Positions 45,260 through 57,425 of a stretch of 64,000 nt of DNA are shown piece after piece. How positions within the stretch are numbered: the stretch's first letter is position 1; each line of letters opens with the position of its first letter. The position numbers and the translations under genes are program-made. The notes under the pieces were generated by a model. The model was not told where the DNA came from and did not search any database. It saw only the letters and a list, made by a program, of their open reading frames with translations. Source of the DNA: Orobanche coerulescens (Eukaryota > Streptophyta > Magnoliopsida > Lamiales > Orobanchaceae); the NCBI GenBank assembly GCA_033398695.1, contig CM065802.1:13592739-13656738 (forward strand). The letters run 5' to 3'.

Positions 45260-46519
45260 GATATTAAACCCTCGGTATGGGTGATTGTGAATACAATGAT
45301 AATCTATTTATAGATTGGAATTACGCGTATGAGATTTGACTCCGCGTTCGAATAGTTCATATCCAGAAGCTTATGAACTACGGTTCTATTTGAATAATGG
45401 ACATAATATGACATGTGGGAGCGGCGACTCCATGTTGAAAATGATGTGCAATAATGGCACCGAAAGATGATGTGATATGCCGGTAAAATATCTATATGGT
45501 GTTACAGACACATCATGTCTTCAAATATTTGTTCTCGATTAATATCACTATTAGTCAATATTGAGAATGAATTCCTAATAAATTTGGAATATATTAAGGG
45601 GGAGTATGGGCCCACTTCCTCTACATGTGAACTACTAGATATTATGGATCCACTAGATAGTCACATGTGTATATTACTCGTAATCAGAAATTTACGAGAT
45701 AATTTGCTCACTGTTTGAGCATATATTCCAGATCATATAAAGCTAGTAATATATCCCAAATAAACTTGAATAGATCCCAGAAAGGATCAAGATATGCGCA
45801 TACAAGTGGGATATCAATTGGCATACTATTTGAAGTCCTCCAGCCAATATCGAGAACATAATATACAAACTCCCATGACTGAAGATGAATACTGAGATAC
45901 TGGCATACGAGTTTGGTGCTCAAGAAATCTCTTAGCATGAGGAGGAGTATTGATAGTTGGAAATATGTGAAATGCATCACAATATATCCTTACAACTCAA
46001 ATATGAACTTGAAGTTCAAAGATGCATGACAGATTATTAATCTTTGGTACCAACTACAATTGCTTTGATAAATACATAATAATTCCCCGAGTATGAATCA
46101 AAGCAAATGATAAAAAGAGGCATAAACTTTTGAGAAGTATATAGACATAACCACAATGTGTAATCCCAATGGATGATTGATAATGAGATATCTCGGCAAG
46201 TTATGTTGCCATGGGGAAGTAAAAGTGTCGACACAATATAGCGCTATGAATGAAATGAGGATATCAATGATTGGAAAGAGGATATCGATAAATGATATGA
46301 GGATATCCATGACTGTGAAATATGGATATTGGAAATAAGGATATTAAAATCCATGATTTCTGAAAATGAGGATATTGAAATCCATCAAAATTGAAATATA
46401 TGCCCTTATAATAAAATGAAATATATGGGCTTACTAAAAGTGACTCGTAAGGAGATTTTGAACATATTATCAGTGCGTGCAGTCACTCAAAATAAAACGT
46501 TGTGAACGAAAATTATATG
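45260..46519 (+). other. E2 3' internal region with integrase-like relic
   Basis: Homologous to E1 21315-22489. A short plus-strand frame (45515-45718) includes IKGEYGPTSSTCELLD, then DSHMCILLVIRN, weakly like the copia integrase segment around GPF..STRWSHVCLL. The rest is AT-rich. Confidence 0.4.
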
Positions 46520-47310
46520 CTGTACTCTTTTCCTTGACTGAGGGTTTATCCCAGTAGGTTTTTCCAGCAAAATTTTTAACGAGACAGCCTAATCACAACA
46601 AATATGGAATCACCAAAAGAAATTTGGAATATATTGCAATGAATATGAGTCTGATATTACAAACTGCACTAAAAATGATACTCGTACTAATCCCTAGAGG
46701 ATCATTGAAATGCCTGGGGCATATTTATATAAAATACGCGTTGCACTCTTTTTCCCTTGACTGAGGTTTTGTCCCATTGGGTTTTCCTAGCAAGGTTTTT
46801 AACGAGGCAACTGGAATGGCGTATTAGTATGAATAATGTACTCTTTTTCCTTCATTAGGATTTTCCCATTGAGTTTTTCCTAATAAGGTTTTAACGAGGC
46901 ATATTCATGGCATAATGAGGAACACTACAAAGATCAAGGTTATTCCTCAAAGCTTGAAAATAGAAGGAGTTGTTGTACTCTTTTTCCTTCGATCGAGTTT
47001 TTCCCACTGGGTTTTCTTGACAAGGTTTTAATGAGGCAACACGTGGATACTCCAACAGTGAATGATATATATGACAGATTCACTCAGTTTTTGTCCCACG
47101 AGGTTTTACTGAGACGGCACATGAATATTCATACAAGAACTATCGAGATAAGGGGGAGCAAATTTATGAGATCACTAATTGCTGAAGTTTTATCCCACAG
47201 GGATTTCCTAGCAACATTATGCTGCAACATGATATGAATGCCACAAGCTCCAGTACAAACAGTTTGAAAGTTTTTCTCCCATTGGGTTTTTCTTCAAACT
47301 AGTTCAGCAA
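46520..47310 (+). repeat. degenerate tandem repeat before E2 3' LTR
   Basis: The same 'cccattgggttttcctagcaaggttttaa-gaggca' units as E1 22490-23250. Confidence 0.75.
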
Positions 47311-47341
47311 ATATATTTGTAAATAATCATTCAAGGGGGAG

Positions 47342-47558
47342 TGTTATAAAAACACCATGAAAGTGACATTTCAATTACCCTTTTGTTTTTATATAGTGTG
47401 AATGACTATTATGCCCTTGATGTAATTATGTAATTACGATTGTGCTATCTGAAGTTTTCCTATAAATAGGACTTCAGTTATTAATGAAAATTACACCTGA
47501 TAATCATTCTCTATTTTCTCTCTAAATTCTCTCTCTATAATATTCCGATTTTATAACA
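47342..47558 (+). repeat. E2 3' LTR
   Basis: 217 bases preceded by purine tract TTCAAGGGGGAG (47330-47341). TATA box at 47460-47468. Confidence 0.92.
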
Positions 47559-47601
47559 CTCTCCGCAATGTCCAGCATATGAAATCTCCTCCAATTTATT
47601 A

Positions 47602-48396
47602 CTGGATGTTCTCCGGTGCGATGCACCGCATAAGATTTTCTCTTTTTAGAAAATAATTTCTCGATCTCTAAATTTATTTTTGATGATTTTCGACATGAGT
47701 ATCATATTAGCGTAATATTTAATAAAAGGCTTATTGAGTGTATTATGGTGTGTAATATAATTCAAGAAAGAGTACCACATTAGCGGAGTGTTAAGTCAAT
47801 TAGTGTCCATTACATGAACAAATTTCCTGGATTTACCAAAAAAAAATAGGAACAAATTTTGGAGACGAAAGTAATACGTGATTAAGTCTTAATATATGTG
47901 TGTGTGCAGTGTATGTTTTATTATTTTTAGTTATTATAATTAAATAAATATCATAATTTATTTTTTATGTAAGCAATAAATGAGTTAATATATTTTTATT
48001 TTGTATCAATTAATTTTACTGAAAATAAATATTCATATTTTTTCTAATATAATTTTTTTTATGTAATCGGTTATTATTGTAAATCCATCAAATTTATTAT
48101 ATTTATATGGATGTCTAGTTGAAAATTATGAAATAAAAATTAATTTGATATATTTTTCATTAAAAATAAACTTGATTTAAAAAATTATAAACATTTAAAA
48201 TTTTAAGCTAAAAAAATAAAGAAAGGATTTTTTTATTGGTAGATGAGTGTAAGTTGTGGAATAAAACTCCCACAATACATATCTATAATTTTTTTTTTGA
48301 AAATTTAAGATACATCTCTATATATAAACTTTATTTTAAAATAAAAAATTAAAAACCTTACAAAGTGATACGACTCTCTTTTAATAGAAGTATAGA
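47602..48396 (-). mobile_element. Helitron H3 (non-autonomous)
   Basis: The minus strand begins TCTATACTTCTATTAAAAGAG (5' end at 48396) and ends with a GCGGTGCATCGCACCG hairpin followed by ...CCAG at 47602, inserted between A (47601) and T (48397). Copy B near 55500 has the empty site 'ccaattcataatttgatagg'. The terminus is CCAG, not the usual CTAG. No coding region. Confidence 0.85.
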
Positions 48397-49374
48397 TTTG
48401 AGAGGCGTTTATTTGTACTGGGAGGAGGCCATTTGGGTGATGCCAAAGATTTCATAAGCCCAAGCCCACCTAATTAGGAGAGCCAGTTCAGCCGAATTTA
48501 AGCTTGAAGCTTGAGCAAATGTCTGGGCCTGCAACCTTTGGTCTACCGTTTTTTTCACACAAAATTACCAACTTTCCTGAAGTACTTCAAAAAATCATTA
48601 ACATTTAGAAACATTTATAAAAACTACAAACTTGTTAAAAAATTCAAAAATCCTAGAGATGGTGCTAGAAATGGTGCGTAAGAAATAGGGTGCAGGTACT
48701 AAATTATAAGAAATTACAAAGAATAATTTTTCTAAGTACTTTAAAAAAAAAGGATTTTCGAAAATTGCAATTTTGGTTCGTGTATTTGCATAAAAATCCC
48801 AAAACACCTCGCTCAACCTAAATTTAGGGGTATAAATCAATTCAAAGTAGCCGAAAGCATCAAACTTGTTTGGAATATTATCGAACTTTAAATTATATTT
48901 GACTGTATTTGATTAACGGCCAGAATGGGCTTTAATCAAGTCGAACACGAGCCAAACTGAGTAGTTGATTTTTTTACATACTTTATGACTTTTATTCTAA
49001 TCAAGTGAGGTCGAGCTTTATATCTTATCAAACAAAAAATAATGATCAAATTTGCTTTCGTTATATTAATGAATAGAGCTCGAACAAGTTTTCTTCAGGG
49101 CAAATTCGAATTAACTATCAAGTTGCTTCGTTTGATTTCCAATCCTATTGAATCCGCCCAAGTTGGTCTTGTGATGATCTATTACATATCTATATGTTCA
49201 ATTGGAAATGAATCCTCTGTATTTGTGTAAATTCCGGTGAGATGAGACCATATTGAATTAAAAAGGAAAAATACCCAATAACTATACAGGTTAAACTTAC
49301 TATTTGCCACTTAATTAAGTATATCTTATTTTTGATAAATGAATATATATTTTATATTTTTTAAATAATTACTA
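48397..49374 (+). other. copy A right part, no supported gene
   Basis: Matches 55508-56480 closely. Short frames are not conserved between the copies. Confidence 0.5.
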
Positions 49375-49620
49375 CTTCCTCCATCTTTGAAGAATAGACA
49401 CAATCTTCTTTAGCCGTCTTATGAGAGTGGACACATTCAATTTTTAGAAAATACATGTTACATTTTTATCCCATCTTTTTAATTTATTTACAATAATTTT
49501 TAACTAATCTATCCCTCCTTTCTATAATGTGAGACACTTTCTCCATTAAAATCTATTATCATTTCAACTTTATTAAAACTTGTATCCCTAAAGAGGATGC
49601 CCACTTGTCACCGATGGAAG
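49375..49620. mobile_element. Stowaway-like MITE (copy A)
   Basis: 246 bases, ends CTTCCTCCATC and its approximate complement GATGGAAG, with TA duplication at 49373-49374 and 49621-49622. The identical-length copy at 56481-56726 shows it predates the tandem duplication. Confidence 0.8.
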
Positions 49621-50820
49621 TAATACAAGATAAAGTTTTTTTTTTCTATGACTAGAGTTAACTACATTTTTTGCCCTTGTGGTTTATCGGGTATTTCACT
49701 TTCAATCCATTTTTTAAAAAAGTATCGGGTCCGCTCCAATGAGGCGCCATTCGTAGGCTAATCTGCACGATCTTTCAGCATGGGTAGAAAGGAGCATATT
49801 GCCTGGGGGGGGTCCTTTGGCTTAAGGTTGACCTTAACAAGCCCCTTATCGGAAGTACCCCCTCGCATTTGTCGCCACTTTCTCGAAATGCTTGGTTAAT
49901 ATCTTTGTGATGGCCGTTATCGTTGCTTCAAGTGTACGAGCTAAAATATAGAGCTCCCACTGAGATATCGTACCAGTATCCTTCCGGCCCTTGATGGTGC
50001 TCGCAATCACCTTGTGAAGATATCGGAGAATATGATTACGAAGGCACGAGCATTTTTATCTCTTTTTCACACATAAAGCCGATCTCCACTTTCGGGGAAT
50101 TCGACCATAACCTTGTTGTAATTGAAAATGAAGCGGAAGCGTGGTTTGATGGGAAAGTTGTTATTGTGTTTAAAACATCCGAGCATAATATCTGTTAAGA
50201 CTTACTGATTAACTAATTATTAGAATAATAAACAATTTAAACAAAACTTATTATTTATGTGGTATATTTATTGATAATGAAAAATATTCTAATCTAGTAA
50301 GAGATCCTAGAGTATTTACACTTTAAAGCGAAGTGGTTGTTCTTGATCTCTTCTTTTAGGGCATCTACATTATTTCCTCGCATAGATACACGTGTAGTAT
50401 GAGCTACAAGCTGCCAGATCTCCTTGAACACCAAAGTGGATCGACCAGCTTTTAAAGAGGATGTCTCTCGATTTTTTATTTATATTTTTCAGTAAATTTT
50501 GGCCACACTTAAAAACTTGATGTGTTATCTAAATTGTAGATTAAAGACACAAATCAAGACCTACAATTAAAACACATAGAAAAAAGGTCGACTCCCTTGT
50601 ATGACACACACAAATTGGTCGACCTCCTTTGTCATTTATAGGCATTATGGGCTACACTAAGGATCTTAAGGAAGATTAGGGCAATAGCTCCTAGTAGATC
50701 ACAAGCTTCCATATTAATTAAGTCATTCATAATACGTTGAGTCTACTAATATCAGTTCAATCCACTAAGGAGTTAATATTTTCTACTCGAATCTCAATTT
50801 ACCAAACTGGGACTCCTTTT

Positions 50821-51261
50821 ACCGAGGCCATTTACCGACGCCATTTTGGCGTTGGTAATTTTTTTAAAAAAAAATTAACGACGCCGATTACCGACGCCAT
50901 TACCGACGCCAAAATAGCATCGGTAAATTTTTTACACTATCCCATATCTAGAAAACAGTAGTGTATTATCTGGTTTATATACCAAAAACTTTCTCAACCA
51001 TTTGAAATTGAATGGAGCCCGAACCTAACCCACCCGGACCTGACCGAACCTGACCCGCCTGAGCCCTGACCTGACTTTTTTAGATTTTTTTATTTTTAAT
51101 TTAACAACGCCAAAAATGGCGTCGGTAAATAGCGGCGTCGGTAAAAAATTACCGTCGAGCGTTTTTCCAACGACGGATTGCCGTCGATAAATTTTTTACC
51201 GACGTTATTTTCTATTTTACCAACGGCGTTTGGCGTCGGTAAAAACTGTTTTTTTGTAGTG
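50821..51261. mobile_element. CACTA transposon fragment
   Basis: The right end TTTTTTTGTAGTG is the complement of a CACTACAAAAAAA terminus. It is full of subterminal TTACCGACGCC repeats in both orientations, typical of CACTA elements. The left end lacks CACTA, and about 190 bases of flank present in copy A (31377-31565) are gone, so a deletion removed the left terminus. Confidence 0.8.
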
Positions 51262-51569
51262 GAGTCAAGATACGATTTGTAGCTATAATATTAACTGTCA
51301 ATATTATTGCCTAAAACACCGAGCATACTAAGTCAATCAATGTGACTCACCTATGATAAATCAAAGTAATAAATATTATAAAACCTCAATTAAACACTAG
51401 AGTTAGAAATAATAATTTTCCGAGATTTATGTATTTCTTATATTCAATACGTAAGAAACTATCCCACTGTGATCTAGTTCAACATATGCACATACGCTAA
51501 TATACTAATAGTCAAGACCAACTATTCTCAAACGCACATTACAACCATCCCCTCACATAATTTGTCTAA

Positions 51570-53078
51570 TCTACTTTACTATTAAAAGAGAGTTGTACAT
51601 GACATGTGTTTTTATGTGGATTTTTTGGATTAATTATCTTTTTTTTTCTTTTTAAAAATACACTAACTCCTACACATTTGAATGAGACTTAATGAGAATC
51701 ATTTTTTTTCTTTTCTCTTTTTATTTTTCTCTCAATATTTAAAAGTTAATAGTTTTACCGTCTGAACTCTATTTTTTATTATTAATATTTTAAATTAATC
51801 TTCTTTTTATGATATTTGATTTAACATTCATTAGGCATATATATAATTAAAATATTCCTTTTTGAATATAAGTTGTTTTTGAATAATTATTTCATTATAT
51901 GTTTATTTTAAATTATTTGTATATAAAATACAAAAATCATATAATTTTCAAATAATTTCCTTGAAGTAAATCTATCTTTTACAAGATCAATAATATACTT
52001 TATTACCCTATACCTAATAAATTAATATCATTGTGGATCTCCTGATATATTATTAAGTATAAAATGTGTGACTTTAATCTAAATATTTATCAAAAATATA
52101 TGACGTTATTTCTTCATTATCTTGATAAGTAATTATATTAGTATATTAATATAAATAAATATACAATGATCATATAGATTACTGTCATGTTTATATATTT
52201 TATATCGAACTTTTACACATCTATACTTAATATTAGAAGAGTCGCAAAAAAATCTAAGAAAATATGTGTCATCTCCACGTTAATCATCTTTTTAAAAATC
52301 TTAAAAAAATGGACGTTTAATTTGGGAGGGGGTTAGAGGGTTATTCCATTATATATGCTATCTACCAATTAAAAAAATTCTCTCATTTTATTCCTTTTAT
52401 TTTTAAGCTAATAGCTTCAACAATTATAATTTTTATGTATCAATTTTATTTTTGAAAAAATATATCAAATTATTTATTACTTCGTTCTCTTTAATTTGAC
52501 ATCCATATAGTATATATAAAGTAATATAAATATAATTATAATGTATTTAGATGATTAAAATATTTCAATCGAAAAATATAAGAATATTAAAGAAAAATAT
52601 ATGTTTAGTTTATTTTCATAGCTTTTTAATAATTATTTGATTTTTAAGAATTATTTTGTTCTGATCATAAAATAGTAAAATATTACATTAATGTCAAATC
52701 ATATAAAAAAAATATATTAGTAAGAATATCAGTTGTATACTTTTAATAAAAGTTGATAATACAACAACAACAACAATATCAGGGCCTACTGTTCTTTTGG
52801 ACTTATTTTTCAGTTTTTTAGTTCGATTACTTCAGTCCATTTAGTTCGATTCGATTCAGTCAGTCCATTCGATTCATTTGATTCATATGCCCTTAGATCA
52901 CATGATAAGAGTTTATAAATAAAATTAAATCAAATAATAGTATATGTACATGTGTGTGTATAATGACTCATGTATATTTTATAATAATTTTATTACATTA
53001 TTGAAATTCGATCATATATTATTAATATAATAAAACATTTAACATTATACGCCGTGCATCGCACGGAAGGACATCTAG
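51570..53078 (+). mobile_element. Helitron H1 (non-autonomous)
   Basis: Starts TCTACTTTACTATTAAAAGAG, ends with the hairpin CCGTGC-ATC-GCACGG (53052-53066), eight bases, then CTAG (53075-53078). It is inserted between A (51569) and T (53079). Copy A at about 31883 shows the empty site 'gtctaatattatatata'. 1509 bases, AT-rich, no coding. A short 'acaacaacaacaatatcaggg' near 52763 resembles an RTE LINE tail. Confidence 0.92.
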
Positions 53079-53084
53079 TATTAT

Positions 53085-53264
53085 ATATACTAGAGATTAC
53101 TTGTGCCATAATGGCACGATGGTGGTGAGACAATTGAATTAAAATAATTAAATTATCAGATTACTTGTCTGAAAAAAATGTTGGTTCCCAAAATTCTACC
53201 GGCAGCTGAATGGTCTGTCGTAAAAAAAAAAATCTGGCCGCCAGCGGTGGCTCGCCGGAAAATA
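53085..53264 (+). repeat. GC-punctuated repeat unit (copy B, truncated)
   Basis: Same head as 31893-32361. The body is cut short by a deletion after 'gctcgccggaaa'. Confidence 0.6.
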
Positions 53265-53378
53265 ACTAGGTGATATTTGCATAATCAGTAACGTGAATTA
53301 ATATAGAAAATATGTTACGAAATTATAATTAATTAATAATTTCATAAATAATATAAAAAAGATAATATACTAATGATA

Positions 53379-55401
53379 TCTATAATACTATAAGATTCAG
53401 TCCCTAAATTTAATGGGGAGTTATGATGATAAAGTTTTTAGAGTTAGAACCAAGTTGGAGTCGTTTAGTAGTTGCATAGAGTACAAGATAGCTAATGCTC
53501 GGAATTCAATGCAGCCTCATAATAACTATACAATCATGAAAGGAGATGAAGTGCAAGGGTTGCCCGAATTGATCACATGGCATTTAGTATAGAATTAAAA
53601 GTCGGTTAGATGAGGGTTGCGAAAGGTTGCAAGAATAATTAATGATTTAACCTAATTCATGCCTATATAAACCGATCAAAATCATATTTAGTATGTACAT
53701 TTGAAGATGATTCACACATCTTTTAGATCTCTGATTGTTGGTAACGATATGTAAATTCTCTTTTGCAACATTTTGGAGATGATTCACACATATTTTAGAT
53801 CTTTATAATTAACTTGATCTTCTTTTTTTTCTTAATTTAGTTATCATACGCAGGTACCATGAAAATCACACAAGATCATGCATGCTCACATAAATGGAAC
53901 CAAAGATTGGGATACCAACTATTTTCTTTGTTTCTTACATATTTAGGTGATTGTTATAGATAAATATATATAGCAATATTTAAATGGTTAAATGATACTT
54001 TTTAGAATGATTAGTTTATGTAAGTAGTTGCTTTCGAATGCTCTTTGAGAAATATGAGAATGAATTTATCGTGTGCAATTGAATTATTATTGAAAAGAAG
54101 AAGGTCCACGCATCGCAAAGTGTTTTCTTTTTCTATATGTAGAATCATTAGTGAGAAACCAATATTTACGCCCATTAAATGAGTTTGCCATAATAGTAAA
54201 ATATGACATATTAAAAATATCACATTGAGTAATGAATAAAAAGGAAAAAATATATAATTTTGACTTAAATCCTTTTGTAAATTATAATATCAAATAACAA
54301 AGTTGAGTTTTAAACATAAGCAAAAGTTCAAACTTTTATCGAAAAATAAAACCGGTGCATTTAATGTGAGTATATACAACATCGAGATGGAAGTGCAAGG
54401 CTTGCCGGAATTTATCACATGATATTTATAAAAGTCGGTTATGGAATGAGATGAAGTTGAAAAGGTTGCAAGAATAATTGATGATTTAACCTAATGCAAT
54501 ATATATAGATATATGTATTATGTTAATGTATTTTCATATACAAGTAATTTATGTGTGTTTTCTATTGATGTAACTCACATATGCGAATTGATTAAAGAAA
54601 ATGTGCACGAGCATGTATGTAAAGCAACATTTAAATGGTTAAATTATACTTTTTAGCATGATTAGTTTATGTAAGCATGCAACTTGAATAATGAATATAA
54701 AAGAAAAAGTACATACTTTTTGCTCAAACCCATTTGTAAATTAAAAAAATTAAGTGTAAGACATAATAGTGGAGTACAAAAGTTTTAGGAATTATTAATA
54801 GTGTGTTAATTAATATTCATTTAGTTGGCTATTTAGAATTGAGTTTATTGATAAATTTATTAATATTAGTTAGACTTCAATGTTAATTTTCAATGAAATT
54901 AGTTGTACAATAAAATGAGATGAAGCTAAAAAGGTTTGTAACGATTTTTATACAGTTTATGTGGCATTATTATATATACATTATTACACAAACTTTAACT
55001 TACAAACTTAATAAAGAAAATATTTAACGCACATTAAACTATAACCAATTAGATAGACCACGTGTGCTTCATATTACTATACAAAAACCATCTAATGGAC
55101 AAGATTGTAGAGGCCAAGAATAATTAAAAAGAAATAAAGTCATTTTTTTATCATGCAAATAAGTAATAGACCAAAAGAAACAAAGCTATCACAACTTAAT
55201 AACCAAAAGCTCATATATAAAATACAACACCACAAAACCAAAACAACATCAAACACTTTTAAATTTTTATACAAGAAAGTTAAAACATTTCATACAACAT
55301 ACTAAACAATAATTAAGTATACGCTCGCCAATATACAGAAAGAATACACGACTAACAATTAAATACTTAACCCGTGCATAGCACGGGTTCTGCATGTCTC
55401 G
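53379..55401 (+). mobile_element. Helitron H2 (non-autonomous)
   Basis: Starts TCTATAATACTATAAGATTC and ends with the hairpin CCCGTGC-ATA-GCACGGG followed by 'ttctgcatgtCTCG' (55398-55401), inserted between A (53378) and T (55402). Copy A near 32560 has the empty site 'aatgatataaaatatat'. The end is CTCG, not CTAG. 2023 bases, no coding. It carries an internal duplication (about 53549-53665 and 54390-54500: 'gaagtgcaagg-ttgcc', 'aaggttgcaagaataatt-atgatttaacc'). Confidence 0.9.
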
Positions 55402-56480
55402 TAAAATATACTTTACATTCTACAACTCCAGGACATAATCCTCCAATAAATTTCATACGGGAACATGTTAATATAAACTCTCCGCAATGTCAATCTCCTC
55501 CAATTCATAATTTGATAGGCGTTGATTTGTACTGGAAGGAGGCCATTTGGGTGATGCCAAAGATTTCATAAGCCCAAGCCCACCTCATTAGGAGAGCCAG
55601 TTCAGCCCAATTTAAGCTTGAAGCTTGAACAAATGTGTCTGGACCTGCGTCCTTTGGTCTACAATTTTTTTGTAACACAAAATTACTAACTTTCTCGAAG
55701 TACTTATAAAAATCATAACATTTAGAAACATTTATAAAAATTACAAACTTGTTAAAAATTTCAAAAATCCTACAGATGGTGCTAGAAATGGTGCGTAAGA
55801 TGCAGGTACTAAATTATAAGAAATTACAAAGAATAATTTTTCTAAGTACTTTAAAAAAAAAAAAGATTTTCGAAAAATACAATTCTGGTTCGTGTATTTA
55901 CATAAAAATCCCAAAACACCTCGCTCAACCTAAATTTAGGGGTATAAATTAATTCAAACGAGCCGAAAGCATCAAACTTGTTTGGAATATTATCGAACTT
56001 TAAAAATTACATTTGACTGTATTTGATTAATGATCGAGCCGAGCTCGAACGAGCTTTAATCAAACCGAACACGAGCCAAACTCGAGTAGTTGATTTCTTA
56101 CATACTTTATGATTTTTATTCTAATCAAGTGAGGTCGAGCTTTATATCTTATCAAATAAAAAATAATGATCAAATTTGTTTCGTTTTATTAATCAATAGA
56201 GCTCGAACAAGTTTTCTTTCGGTTCAAGTTGCTTCGTTTGATTTCCAATCCTATTGAATCCGCCCAAGTTGGTCTTGTGATGATCTATTACATATCTATA
56301 TGTTCAATTGGAAATGAATCCTCTGTATTTGTGTAAATTCCGGTGAGATGAGACCATATTGAATTAAAAAGGAAAAATACCCAATAACTATGCAGGTTAA
56401 GCTTACTATTTGCCACTTAATTAAGTATATCTTATTTTTGATAAATGATTATATATTTTATCTTTTTTAAATAATTACTA
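55402..56480 (+). other. copy B right part, no supported gene
   Basis: Includes the intact E2 and H3 empty sites (about 55470-55520). A 65-codon open frame at 55374-55571 starts inside H2 and is not a gene. Confidence 0.6.
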
Positions 56481-56726
56481 CTCCCTCCATCTTTGAAGAA
56501 TAGACACAATCTTCTTTAGCCGTCTTATGAGAGTGGACACATTCAATTTTTAGAAAATACATGTTACATTTTTATCCCATCTTTTTAATTTATTTACAAT
56601 AATTTTTAACTAATCTACCCCTCCTTTCTATAATGTGAGACACTTTCTCCATTAAAACCTATTATCATTTCAACTTTATTAAAACTTGTATCCCTAAAGA
56701 GGATGCCCACTTGTCACCGATGGAAG
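56481..56726. mobile_element. Stowaway-like MITE (copy B)
   Basis: CTCCCTCCATC...GATGGAAG, TA duplication at 56479-56480 and 56727-56728. Same length as copy A's. Confidence 0.8.
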
Positions 56727-56761
56727 TAATACAAGATAAAGTTTTTTTTTTCCTATGACTA

Positions 56762-57065
56762 GAGTTAACTACATTTTTTGTCCTTGTGGTTTATCGGGTA
56801 TTTCACTTTCAATCCATTTTTTAAAAAAGTATTGGGTCCGCTCCAAAGTCCGACGACCCGTAACAAGTTCAGTCCATTTTTACTAACATCGTTTGTTTGA
56901 CTTACGTTGACCTGTAAATGTGAGGGTGTATGTGTCTTTTATGTATTTTCTTAAGAGTTAACTACATTTTTGATCCTAGTGGTTTACCGGGTATTTTACT
57001 TTCAGTTCATTTTTTAAAAAAATATCGGATCCACTCCAAAGTCCGACGACCCAAAAGATTCAGTT
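56762..57065 (+). repeat. direct repeat of 'agagttaactacattttt' block
   Basis: Two copies, about 190 bases apart, of 'agagttaactacattttt-ntcc-gtggttta-cgggta' through 'tccgacgaccc'. The first is the end of copy B and the second extends beyond the duplicated segment. Confidence 0.7.
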
Positions 57066-57425
57066 CAATTAGTTTTACCAGTTAAAATATGTAAAGTTAC
57101 AAAAATACCCTCATCTTGGTAATGAAAATTACTAAAATACCCTATTTTATTCTTTCTACAATTATTATTATTATTATAATAAAAACAAACCACTTCTACT
57201 CCCTTACAACTCACAACATAATCAAAAACAAAAACCACATATATTTCTACATGTTCATTGAGATTCGGCTACAAAAATAACCTTATGGAGCAAAATATAA
57301 ACCACAATTCACAAACACTTCCAGATCAAATTTTATACAAGAATATCAGAACCAAAAAAAAAAACATCAAAACCAAAAAAGATCCCAGGAATAGTTTACA
57401 AGAATAAACTAAATAAATTGACAAG
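57066..57425. other. AT-rich spacer, nothing recognised
   Basis: Between the repeat and the copia fragment. Confidence 0.5.

Larger units (their letters stand above)
32639..47558 (+). mobile_element. E2: second E-family LTR element with antisense LOG-like cargo
   Basis: LTRs of 213 and 217 bases (32639-32851 and 47342-47558) have target duplication CTCTC (32634-32638 and 47559-47563). Copy B has the unoccupied site 'aaactctccgcaatg' near 55481. Without G3 the element is about 6.3 kb. It has the same layout as E1: primer site, variable 5' segment, repeats, antisense LOG-like frame and ORF1, integrase relic, 3' repeats, purine tract. No gag or intact pol, so it needs help in trans to move. Confidence 0.93.
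30286..49739 (+). repeat. tandem duplication copy A (contains E2 and Helitron H3)
   Basis: Sequence from 'atgaggcgccattcgtagg' at 30286 to 'gggtccgctccaa' at 49739, minus E2 and H3, aligns by eye with 49740-56846 minus H1, H2 and the CACTA fragment. Copy B follows directly, and the junction has only about two bases of homology (AA). All the insertions listed are present in one copy only, so they postdate the duplication. Confidence 0.85.
49740..56846 (+). repeat. tandem duplication copy B (contains CACTA fragment, H1, H2)
   Basis: Second copy of the segment starting 'atgaggcgccattcg'. It lost about 190 bases at the CACTA site and about 370 bases at 53263 (junction with AAA microhomology) relative to copy A. 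It ends at 'gggtccgctccaa', after which unique sequence continues. Confidence 0.85.
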
